Shown here in pieces: positions 17,401 to 23,454 of a stretch of DNA of 34,796 nucleotides; the first letter of the stretch is position 1; each line of letters begins with the position of its first letter. Below the pieces are notes generated by a model. That model did no database searches, was not told the origin of the DNA, and worked only from the letters and a program-made list of their open reading frames with translations. Made by a program: the position numbers and the translations under genes. Source of the DNA: an uncultured Deinococcota bacterium. Its GTDB lineage: Bacteria; Deinococcota; Deinococci; Deinococcales; Trueperaceae. The stretch spans positions 1-34,796 of the forward strand of contig CAMZLP010000168.1 in NCBI GenBank assembly GCA_947311535.1. The letters run 5' to 3'.

Positions 17401-18212
17401 TGGCAAAGGAAAATACTCCCAAAAGAACTTGGTCTAAACCGCCGTTAATAAAAAACCCCACTATCCGCTGGATTGTAGTCATTGCCATTCTTGCCTATGC
17501 CATAATGGCATTTTTAACAATTCAAAGTAGCATTGATCCAGCAAGAATATCTAAAGGCTGGCCACGTACTGTTAGGCTACTCACAAATTTTGTTCAGCCA
17601 GACTTTTTTACCAGAATAAAAGATATCAGAATTGGTGTATTAGAAAGTATTACTATGACTGTAGTATCTACTTTTGTTGGCGTAATCTTGGCTATTCCAT
17701 TTAGCTTAGGCGCAGCTCGCAATATTGCCCCACGTCCTGTTTATTTATTCTCGCGTACAATTATTATTCTGTCTCGTACATTTCCAGAAATTGTTGTAGC
17801 TCTATTATTTGTGGTTATGGTTGGCTTTGGCCCATTGGCAGGAGCTATAACATTAATGCTTGCAACTATTGGCTTTATAGCCAAACTTATGGCAGAAGAT
17901 ATAGAAGATATTGATGAAAGCCAAGTAGAAGCTATAAAAGCTACCGGAGCAAGTTGGCCGCAAATGGTTGTCTATAGCATCTTACCTCAAGTATTGCCTC
18001 GTTTTATTGGCCTTACTGCTTACCGATTAGACATTAATTTTAGACAATCAGCAATTTTAGGCATAGTTGGTGCTGGTGGTATTGGGGCAGTATTAAAAAC
18101 TTCTATGAGTCGCTATGACTTTGATACCACGGGTGCAATATTAGCTATCATTATTGCAATTGTATTGGTATTAGAGATTATTTCTGGCTATATAAGACAG
18201 CAGGTTCAATAA
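17400..18212 (+). CDS. phnE: Phosphonate-type ABC transporter permease (first copy)
   Basis: A 270-residue inner-membrane permease with an N-terminal anchor (about 25-43), a periplasmic stretch and a binding-protein-dependent transport domain of about five helices. The EAA loop that docks onto the ATPase is visible as EAIKATGASWPQMVVYSILP (about 180-199), followed by the PhnE-typical block FRQSAILGIVGAGGIG near 217-232. Start and stop codons overlap neighbours by one base on both sides, so it is translationally coupled. It is paralogous to the next gene; the pair probably forms a heterodimeric channel, as in other two-PhnE systems. Confidence 0.94.
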   Translation: MAKENTPKRTWSKPPLIKNPTIRWIVVIAILAYAIMAFLTIQSSIDPARISKGWPRTVRLLTNFVQPDFFTRIKDIRIGVLESITMTVVSTFVGVILAIPFSLGAARNIAPRPVYLFSRTIIILSRTFPEIVVALLFVVMVGFGPLAGAITLMLATIGFIAKLMAEDIEDIDESQVEAIKATGASWPQMVVYSILPQVLPRFIGLTAYRLDINFRQSAILGIVGAGGIGAVLKTSMSRYDFDTTGAILAIIIAIVLVLEIISGYIRQQVQ

Positions 18213-19027
18213 TGCCTATTCAAGAAATTAATGGCACAAGAATCTGGCAAAAACGCTCGAATCAAGAAAGAATTGTTTCAGCTATTCTATGGCTAATCAC
18301 TTTATCAATTATAGCTTGGTGCTGGTCAATAATCTCAGCTCAAACAGAGTGGAGCTTTGTTAAAGATGCGCCTAAACAAGGTGCAGATCTTATTAATAGA
18401 ATGTTTCCTCCAAAATGGAGTTATTTAGACGGCAAATTATTAAAAGCCGTTTGGGACACTATGACCATTGCAACCTTAGGAACAGTCTTAGGGCTTTTAT
18501 TAGCTACTCCAGTAGCATTTTTTGCAGCCCGAAACACAACCCCGCACCCGGTGTTTAGATATATTGCTTTGTTTATTATTGTAGCAACAAGATCAATTCA
18601 TTCACTGGTTTGGGCACTTCTACTAGTTTTTGCTCTTGGCCCTGGGGTTTTTGCAGGGGTAATTGCAATTGGCGTACGTTCTATTGGTTTTATTGCAAAA
18701 CTATTATATGAAGCCATAGAAGAAATCAACCCCAAACAATCAGAAGCTATAACAGCTACGGGTGCTAGTGCCGCCCAAGTTTTGACTTATGGTGTTATTC
18801 CTCAAATTATGCCTACATTTGCTGGCTTAAGCGTTTTTAGATGGGATATTAATATTAGGGAATCCACAGTAATTGGTTTAGTTGGGGCTGGGGGCATTGG
18901 CCAAGCCTTAATAGATTCTATAAACGCCTTTAAATGGAGCCAAGCAAGTATTATTTTTATAATAATATTTATTCTTGTTTTAATAAGTGAATGGGTATCA
19001 GCTAAGGCACGCAATGCTATAATTTAA
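18212..19027 (+). CDS. phnE: Phosphonate-type ABC transporter permease (second copy)
   Basis: A 271-residue permease parallel to the preceding one: a membrane anchor at about 23-44, a periplasmic loop, then the transport domain with the EAA loop EAITATGASAAQVLTYGVIPQ (about 185-205) and the end block IRESTVIGLVGAGGIGQAL. The two permeases clearly derive from duplication but differ in most loop residues, so they are not a recent copy. It closes the four-gene importer operon and is followed about 28 bases later by a strong terminator. No genes for C-P lyase, phosphonatase or phosphite dehydrogenase lie beside the operon, so the use of the imported compound is not visible here. Confidence 0.94.
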   Translation: MPIQEINGTRIWQKRSNQERIVSAILWLITLSIIAWCWSIISAQTEWSFVKDAPKQGADLINRMFPPKWSYLDGKLLKAVWDTMTIATLGTVLGLLLATPVAFFAARNTTPHPVFRYIALFIIVATRSIHSLVWALLLVFALGPGVFAGVIAIGVRSIGFIAKLLYEAIEEINPKQSEAITATGASAAQVLTYGVIPQIMPTFAGLSVFRWDINIRESTVIGLVGAGGIGQALIDSINAFKWSQASIIFIIIFILVLISEWVSAKARNAII

Positions 19028-19054
19028 TAATTTTAAAATCTACAGATTAATTTT

Positions 19055-19090
19055 TATAAGGTTCTAAAATTAGAACCTTATAATTTTTTA
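19055..19090 (+). terminator. Terminator of the phn operon
   Basis: A perfect 12-bp stem (TATAAGGTTCTA 19055-19066 with TAGAACCTTATA 19071-19082) with an AAAT loop is followed by ATTTTTTA. This is a clear Rho-independent terminator that isolates the importer from the disulfide oxidoreductase gene. Confidence 0.9.
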
Positions 19091-19123
19091 TTATATTGAA
19101 CGACAACTATCGCTGGTAAAGGC

Positions 19124-19152
19124 TTGTAATTTATACCCCCGTAGGGTATAAT
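19124..19152 (+). promoter_or_regulatory. Promoter with CsoR/CstR-type operator in its spacer
   Basis: TTGTAA (19124-19129) and TATAAT (19147-19152) are exactly 17 bases apart, a strong promoter layout. The spacer and -10 box carry the inverted repeat TTATACCC-N5-GGGTATAA (19131-19151). ATACCC...GGGTAT with a G/C-rich centre is the known operator style of the CsoR family: copper-sensing CsoR, and persulfide-sensing CstR. A bound repressor would cover the -10 box, so release by copper or by reactive sulfur would switch on the downstream thiol-disulfide enzyme. The regulator gene itself is not in this window. Confidence 0.75.
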
Positions 19153-19163
19153 AAATTAAAGAA

Positions 19164-19186
19164 ACTTGAGTAGTAGTTACTCAGGT
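19164..19186 (+). other. Hairpin in the 5' leader of the disulfide oxidoreductase gene
   Basis: ACTTGAGTA (19164-19172) can pair with TACTCAGGT (19178-19186) with one G-U pair around a 5-base loop. It lies between the predicted transcription start and the AAGGAG ribosome site (19194-19199), so it could stabilise the mRNA 5' end. No riboswitch class was recognised. Confidence 0.4.
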
Positions 19187-19205
19187 TTAAGACAAGGAGA
19201 AAACC

Positions 19206-19892
19206 ATGGCGTTTTTAGACGAAGGAACACAAGCTCAAGTAAAAGAGGTTTTTGAACCAATTACTCAAGAAGTAGAGTTATTAGTATTTACTGGTGGAGA
19301 TTTAGTAATCCCAGGAAAAGATGCGACAGGGCACCAAAAAGAAACCATCGAATTATTAAAAGAAGTAGCAAGCTTAAATGATAAAATAACAGTGACCGAA
19401 ACCCCTTTGGCAGGCAACAAAGAAGCCAAAGATGCTGGTATTACTTTAGCACCCACAATTGTATTTAGAGAAAAAGGAACAGATAGACTAAATACTCGCT
19501 TTGCTGGTATACCTAGTGGCTATGAGTTTCAGACATTAGTTGAAGCAATTTTACTTTTTGGTACCAAAAAACCACTTGCAACTGATACAGCCAAAGAAGA
19601 ATTAGCAAATATTAAAGATAATGTGACCATGCAAGTATATGTAACCCCAACTTGCCCATATTGCCCACAAGCTGTGTTAACAGCAATTGGTTTAGCATAT
19701 GACAATGAAAACATTATTGCCGAGGGTGTAGATGCTAACGAATTCCCGATTGCTTCGCAAGCAAATAAAATATCTGGCGTGCCAGATGCAATTATTGCTG
19801 TAAATGGCAAAACTACCAGCGAGCGTATTTTAGGTGCTCAACCTGAGCGAATATTTGTTGAATCAATTTTGAAAGTTGCACCTGCGGCTTAA
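19206..19892 (+). CDS. Protein disulfide oxidoreductase, two thioredoxin folds (one active site)
   Basis: The 228-residue protein contains two thioredoxin-fold units in tandem, as in thermophile protein disulfide oxidoreductases (PDO) and the N-terminal part of AhpF. The second unit (about 135-226) has a redox CPYC at residues 150-153 (PTCPYCPQ) and the cis-proline loop SGVPDAII. The first unit (about 15-120) keeps the fold and its cis-proline loop LAPTIVF, but where the CxxC should be it reads FTGGDLVIPG, with no cysteine at all. It should therefore work as a one-site thiol-disulfide exchanger in the cytoplasm; there is no signal peptide. AAGGAG lies 6 bases before the ATG. It is transcribed alone from a promoter with a CsoR/CstR-like operator, pointing to copper or persulfide stress. 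Confidence 0.85.
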   Translation: MAFLDEGTQAQVKEVFEPITQEVELLVFTGGDLVIPGKDATGHQKETIELLKEVASLNDKITVTETPLAGNKEAKDAGITLAPTIVFREKGTDRLNTRFAGIPSGYEFQTLVEAILLFGTKKPLATDTAKEELANIKDNVTMQVYVTPTCPYCPQAVLTAIGLAYDNENIIAEGVDANEFPIASQANKISGVPDAIIAVNGKTTSERILGAQPERIFVESILKVAPAA

Positions 19893-19910
19893 GTAGAACA
19901 CTATGGAATT

Positions 19911-19950
19911 AAAGCTCGACCTATTGAGAAATAAGTTGAGCTTTTTCTAG
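19911..19950. terminator. Terminator between convergent genes
   Basis: AAAGCTCGAC (19911-19920) pairs with GTTGAGCTTT (19935-19944) with one G-U pair, followed by TTCTAG. It would end the oxidoreductase transcript. It overlaps the last codons of the ftsE remnant on the opposite strand. Confidence 0.6.
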
Positions 19951-20322
19951 TTTTAATATCACTTCAGCTTGCTTTGCAGCGACTAAATCATGAGTCACCA
20001 TAACTATCGTATTACCGTCTTGATGAAAATCCTTAATAAGCTTAAGAAGAAGATCACGATTCTTTTCGTCTAAATTACCTGTTGGCTCATCAGCTAATAA
20101 AACTTTGGGTTGTTTAACAATAGCTCGAGCAAAAGCAACTCTCTGTGATTCTCCACCAGAAAGCTCAGCTGGTAAATGTTTTGCCCTATCAGCCAAGCCA
20201 ACCTTTTCTAAAACCTGCATTACTTCCTTAGTATATTTTTTATCGTTATTGTTTTTTATTTCCAAAGCAAGATTTATATTGTCAAAAACACTTTGAGTAG
20301 GTATGAGCCGATAGTCTTGAAA
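19921..20322 (-). pseudogene. Truncated ftsE-like ABC ATPase (3' part only)
   Basis: Read on the minus strand from 20322, the frame gives FQDYRLIPTQSVFDNINLAL, the Q-loop region of an FtsE-type ATPase. It continues through LSGGESQR (signature), VLLADEPTGNLD (Walker B) and MVTHD to the stop at 19921, about 133 residues in all. The Walker A half is missing: a TAG codon lies directly before the Phe codon at 20322, and no P-loop is found upstream in any frame. A TTG at 20265 could start a shorter product of 114 residues, but it could not bind nucleotide normally. FtsE with FtsX links cell-wall hydrolases to division; no ftsX is adjacent. The break falls next to the peptide/ABC module, suggesting that its arrival or a deletion removed the 5' end. 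Confidence 0.75.
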
Positions 20323-20396
20323 CTATCGCCTACGACGAAAATTATCCAAAACGCAATTCCAAACACGGCAACTCTCTGTTTAAGATAAGCAATCAT
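20274..20396 (-). CDS. Small hydrophobic ORF spanning the ftsE break (doubtful)
   Basis: An ATG at 20396 opens a 40-residue frame that begins MIAYLKQRVAVFGIAFWIIF and is strongly hydrophobic up to residue 22. It runs across the ftsE truncation point in a different frame and stops at 20274. It starts 50 bases after the ABC-2 permease stop codon, in the same direction, with a weak AAAGGG about 12 bases before the ATG. It may be the first codons of a membrane protein whose gene was cut at the junction, or an accident of the rearrangement. There is no homology that I recognise. Confidence 0.25.
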   Translation of the reverse strand: MIAYLKQRVAVFGIAFWIIFVVGDSFKTIGSYLLKVFLTI

Positions 20397-20445
20397 ACTT
20401 AATTTAACCCTTTTGTTTGTCTTAACTCAGTCGGTTAATTCATTC

Positions 20446-21171
20446 TTAATCAAGAATTTTTCCAACTCTTCTGCTTAGCTGTATTAAGCCAAACGCATAG
20501 AAAACTACCGCTTCAGCAAAAAGAATTGGCAAGAATGTTGTATAATTTCCCCTTAGTGATTCACTCGCTAACGTCACTGGGTTTATTATCACAAGCATTT
20601 TAAGCACAGGGTGTAACTCTTGCAACGGTACGTATACACTACTTAGATACTGTAAGCTCCCGCCCAATAAGATGGTGAGAAGAGACAATTTAGAAAGGTC
20701 TTTTATTGCTACAGTCAACCCAGCCATCAAACCACTAATAGCACTCGAAAGCAATATCAATAGTATCAAATTCGGCAGTGTTGCGAGAACAGCTACACCA
20801 ATAATTAGAACTCCAGCAAGCAAAAGTGTTAAGGTCGATACCAATAAGCCCATTGTTAAGTTTGCGAACATTTTCACGCTAACCACTTGAGTTCGCGATA
20901 GTGGTAAACTAAGCCAATATCTAAGGCTACCCACTGATAGACCAGTAATTGTTGCGACCGTACTAAGCATTGCCGCCGTAACCATGGATAGTGGTATCCA
21001 ACCGCGAATAAAAAACTGCTGAGCTGCATCGCCACCAAAACTGCGATACCCTCGACTAATCATAAGCATGCCGACCACAGAGCTAAGCACAAATGGCAAC
21101 CATAGCTCCCAGCGACGTGCAGAACTCTTGGCCTCATAACCAAGTACTATCAAAATCTCTCGCAATGGCAT
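20446..21171 (-). CDS. ABC-2 type transporter permease
   Basis: A 241-residue permease with about six membrane helices and no extracytoplasmic domain. It starts with the amphipathic entry helix typical of ABC-2 exporters (MPLREILIVLGYEAKSSARRWELWL), then has helices near 26-42, 60-80, 104-135, 138-155, 160-185 and 215-233. The late block HPVLKMLVIINPVTLASESLRG is the ABC-2 signature region (INP...E.lR) near residues 187-208. Such permeases export drugs, peptides, lipids or polysaccharide with a separate ATPase, here encoded 4 bases upstream. It is the last complete gene of the minus-strand module that starts with the tiny ORF near 23074. The substrate is unknown; a small peptide is suggested only by context. 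Confidence 0.88.
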   Translation of the reverse strand: MPLREILIVLGYEAKSSARRWELWLPFVLSSVVGMLMISRGYRSFGGDAAQQFFIRGWIPLSMVTAAMLSTVATITGLSVGSLRYWLSLPLSRTQVVSVKMFANLTMGLLVSTLTLLLAGVLIIGVAVLATLPNLILLILLSSAISGLMAGLTVAIKDLSKLSLLTILLGGSLQYLSSVYVPLQELHPVLKMLVIINPVTLASESLRGNYTTFLPILFAEAVVFYAFGLIQLSRRVGKILD

Positions 21172-21175
21172 AGTA

Positions 21176-22156
21176 TTAGCTTTCTATTACGCTAATTATT
21201 CGTACGTCCGATTTACTCAATATAGATATTATTTCAGAAAGGGTGTTCTTAAGACCTTTCGTTTCAATAATTATTTTTACTTTTGCAAATAGATTTGGTC
21301 CGGACCCGGTATTGACGAATTGTCCGCCAATTGATTCCATATCTATATCATCCGCATTCGTCTTTTCGATTACAATAAGCTTGTCTTTTAATTGTGTCGG
21401 TAGACCTAGTTTACTAAGCATTTCCTCATCAAGTTCTATTTTTACATTAACTACACCAGCAAGATCTTTTATCGATTCTTCAAGCTTTGGCTTCCAATCT
21501 TCAAGCTCTAAAACTATCTTACTCTTTTTAAAACTCACTTGTTGGCCCCCTTTCAAAAGGTCATTTATATTTAGTTCTTTGTCCATCAAATCTATTATCG
21601 ATGGGTTATGGCTGGTCAAAAAAACTGCTTTATTTTTCTTTCGCATGTCAGCTAACCATTCCTTCAAAATAGTTATAGCTTCTTCATCTAATCCAGCCAT
21701 CGGTTCATCCAAGAAATAGATTTCTGCATCTTGAGCCAGAGCCTTTAATAGTTCTACCCGTTTGCTCTGACCACCTGACAACATGAATGGTTTTGATTTG
21801 GGTGATAGAGAAAATAATTCTAACCAATACTGTATTGTTGACCACGGAATCTTAAATAAGCGTGAGTGTAGCCTTAAACTTTCCTCTATTGGTATCATCG
21901 CCGAAAAGGAATTAAGCTGAAAGGCAACAGCTATTTTTCGGCGCACCAAATTTGACTTATACGGATTTTTGCCCAGCAGTTGAATATTACCACTATCCGG
22001 TCTCAATATACCTATTGCAAGCTGAATGATGGTGGATTTACCCGATCCATTAGAACCTGTAAGAGCAGTAAATTCACCAGATGCTATATCAAAAGAAATC
22101 GGAATTTGCCAAGCCCGTTCCTTAATTACATCTGTAAACTTCAATACATACTTCAT
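21176..22156 (-). CDS. ABC transporter ATP-binding protein (drug/peptide exporter type)
   Basis: The 326-residue protein has an N-terminal nucleotide-binding domain. Walker A is GSNGSGKST (residues 34-42), the Q-loop is VAFQLNSFSAMIPIEESLRLH, the signature is LSGGQSKR (126-133), Walker B is IYFLDEPMAGLD and the switch histidine lies in LTSHN. A long C-terminal extension of about 120 residues (about 205-326) has alternating beta and helix character with an acidic LDEEML segment. Extensions of this kind are common in exporters of the CcmA/DrrA class and may regulate activity. There is no clear ribosome site, and the gene starts 12 bases after the peptidase-like gene, so it probably depends on coupling. 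It pairs with the ABC-2 permease 4 bases downstream. Confidence 0.9.
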   Translation of the reverse strand: MKYVLKFTDVIKERAWQIPISFDIASGEFTALTGSNGSGKSTIIQLAIGILRPDSGNIQLLGKNPYKSNLVRRKIAVAFQLNSFSAMIPIEESLRLHSRLFKIPWSTIQYWLELFSLSPKSKPFMLSGGQSKRVELLKALAQDAEIYFLDEPMAGLDEEAITILKEWLADMRKKNKAVFLTSHNPSIIDLMDKELNINDLLKGGQQVSFKKSKIVLELEDWKPKLEESIKDLAGVVNVKIELDEEMLSKLGLPTQLKDKLIVIEKTNADDIDMESIGGQFVNTGSGPNLFAKVKIIIETKGLKNTLSEIISILSKSDVRIISVIES

Positions 22157-22168
22157 TATTGACGTTAA

Positions 22169-22936
22169 TTATAACCTAGCAGCGTTCTTTTTATAAAAAA
22201 TTGCATTAGTTATTTTTTCTACACCAGTTGGAGTATCAAGTAACGTAAATATATCAAATAAATCTTCATTCGTACCGTACTGCTCTGTAAATAACTTGAG
22301 TACTGTAGCATATAGCTTATGTTCTAATTCCTTATCATGCTCTTGATTTGCCCAATCCAATAATGCCTTAAATGGCTTTGTCATGTCCTTGATGTTATCA
22401 ACAGGTACATGTTTATGTCGCCAACCAAGAACCTCTTTCATTGAAGCCTCGCCCCACCTGGAATAATAATTTACTGCAACTGGTAATACATTACGATGAA
22501 ATTCTTTGAAAAAGATATACGCCGCCAACTGGGCAATACCCTCAACAATCCACCTAGGTTTTTCCTCATAGTTGAACTTCAAATTTATCTCTGTAACCTC
22601 ATGCACAAAATGCCATAAATTAACGTAACCAGGTTGCGCTATCCTCCACATTACAGGCACATCAAGCCTATTCTCGCCAAGAAAGCTTTTATAAATAAGC
22701 GTAGGATTCTTAGTCATCACACAGTGTACGGGCGAGAAGCCTCGCATGGGAATAATACGACTTAACCTTTGCGATATGGAACCGTACAATAGCTCGTCAC
22801 GATAATCTGAAAGCCCCCTCTCCCTCAAACATAAAAACCCGGTAGTAACATCTTCATGATCTGCAACAAGTTCAACTTTTTGCGACTTACCATTAGAGTA
22901 ACCAACCCATACATCCCACATGAAAACTTCAGACAA
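22169..22936 (-). CDS. Peptidase-MA-like protein with an HExxE motif
   Basis: I do not recognise a named family for this 255-residue protein. Its middle resembles gluzincin metalloproteases of the peptidase MA type. HFVHEVTEINLKF carries His-Glu at residues 112-113, and PRWIVEGIAQLAAY follows with the third-ligand-like Glu132, at the normal spacing of about 19 residues. The second zinc His is Glu (HEVTE), so it is either inactive, a variant metalloprotease, or a fold used for binding. There is no signal peptide, so it acts in the cytoplasm. The TTG at 22936 is chosen because AAGAGG lies 8 bases upstream and it falls after the attenuator hairpin; an in-frame GTG at 22963 lies inside the hairpin stem. 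It sits between the tiny ORF and the ABC exporter. Confidence 0.6.
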   Translation of the reverse strand: MSEVFMWDVWVGYSNGKSQKVELVADHEDVTTGFLCLRERGLSDYRDELLYGSISQRLSRIIPMRGFSPVHCVMTKNPTLIYKSFLGENRLDVPVMWRIAQPGYVNLWHFVHEVTEINLKFNYEEKPRWIVEGIAQLAAYIFFKEFHRNVLPVAVNYYSRWGEASMKEVLGWRHKHVPVDNIKDMTKPFKALLDWANQEHDKELEHKLYATVLKLFTEQYGTNEDLFDIFTLLDTPTGVEKITNAIFYKKNAARL

Positions 22937-22955
22937 AACAAACACCTCTTCACTT

Positions 22956-22991
22956 AAAAACACAAGCCATACTTACGTAGCTTGTGTTTTT
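22956..22991. terminator. Perfect 12-bp bidirectional terminator/attenuator in the peptide operon
   Basis: AAAAACACAAGC (22956-22967) is the exact reverse complement of GCTTGTGTTTTT (22980-22991), with a 12-base loop and T-runs on both strands. On the minus strand it lies 15 bases after the stop codon of the tiny ORF and 20 bases before the peptidase-like start. It would stop most transcripts after the tiny ORF and let only some continue into the protease and exporter genes. Confidence 0.88.
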
Positions 22992-23005
22992 ACTCAACTA
23001 AATCT

Positions 23006-23074
23006 CTATTCGGGTATAACAAATACTCCTGCAACTTGACCATCAATTAATATTACAACAAAATGTCCGCCCAC
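23006..23074 (-). CDS. Tiny ORF: candidate precursor or leader peptide
   Basis: A strong ribosome site, AGGAGGT (23084-23090), stands 9 bases before a GTG at 23074, giving a 22-residue peptide that ends at 23006. An in-frame ATG at 23095, upstream of the ribosome site, would give 29 residues. The 22-residue peptide begins MGGHF, has an alternating hydrophobic pattern VVILI-DGQ-VAGVFVI like a beta hairpin with an Asp-Gly turn, and ends PE. It has no Cys and no basic residue apart from His. A promoter with a palindrome in its spacer precedes it and a perfect terminator follows, the usual layout for a peptide precursor made in excess over its processing and export genes. A regulatory leader peptide is the main alternative. 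No homologue is known to me. Confidence 0.5.
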   Translation of the reverse strand: MGGHFVVILIDGQVAGVFVIPE

Positions 23075-23110
23075 TTTTACGATACCTCCTTTCATATAAA
23101 AGTACATAAA

Positions 23111-23138
23111 CCTATATTAGTACTGTACTAACAACCAA
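23111..23138 (-). promoter_or_regulatory. Candidate promoter of the peptide operon with palindrome in the spacer
   Basis: On the minus strand TTGGTT (23138-23133) and TATAGG (23116-23111) are 16 bases apart, placing the start of transcription near 23104, just before the ribosome site of the tiny ORF. The perfect odd palindrome TTAGTAC-T-GTACTAA (23117-23131) fills the spacer, where a repressor would block RNA polymerase. The -10 box is imperfect. Confidence 0.5.
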
Positions 23139-23195
23139 TATGACACTATAGCAATTCCAAAATAATGTGACAAGTGATTAGCATCATATTTTGGT

Positions 23196-23231
23196 ATGAC
23201 AATTGTCATGTTTTAGTATGATTATAGTCAT
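23196..23231. promoter_or_regulatory. Two tandem ATGAY-N4-GTCAT operators, 22 bp apart
   Basis: ATGACAATTGTCAT (23196-23209) is a perfect 14-base palindrome, and ATGATTATAGTCAT (23218-23231) is a near copy. Their centres are 22 bases apart, two turns of the helix, so two dimers would sit on the same DNA face. They lie about 60-95 bases upstream of the candidate -35 box of the tiny-ORF promoter, a normal place for activator sites. The LuxR-type gene next door is a natural candidate to bind here. Confidence 0.6.
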
Positions 23232-23454
23232 GATTATCTACTATTATTATCACCAATAGACAAAATCGAGAGTTAGGGAAAAGTCGTATGAGTTTCAGTT
23301 AAGCTTTTTAGAGGAATATTAAAAAGAGCCTTGTATCATAGATATAAATCAGGACACAGACGGATTTTAAGGTAAATTTTATTAATCATGATATTAGTAA
23401 ATCCAATAACTCTCTAGCTGGTCATACGAGTTTTCCAGTTGTCTCACAAAATCC
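23232..23454. other. Non-coding stretch upstream of the peptide operon
   Basis: No gene is visible in this 220-base stretch between the operators and the end of the LuxR-type gene. It contains two imperfect direct copies of GTCRTAYGAGTTT...CAGTT, starting at 23283 and 23421. No terminator with a convincing stem and T-run was found for the LuxR-type gene, so read-through into the peptide operon is possible. Confidence 0.3.

Noticed and set aside
21980-22162. 60-codon frame on the plus strand opposite the ABC ATPase start
   Set aside because: It is antisense to a well-supported gene and has no recognisable features.
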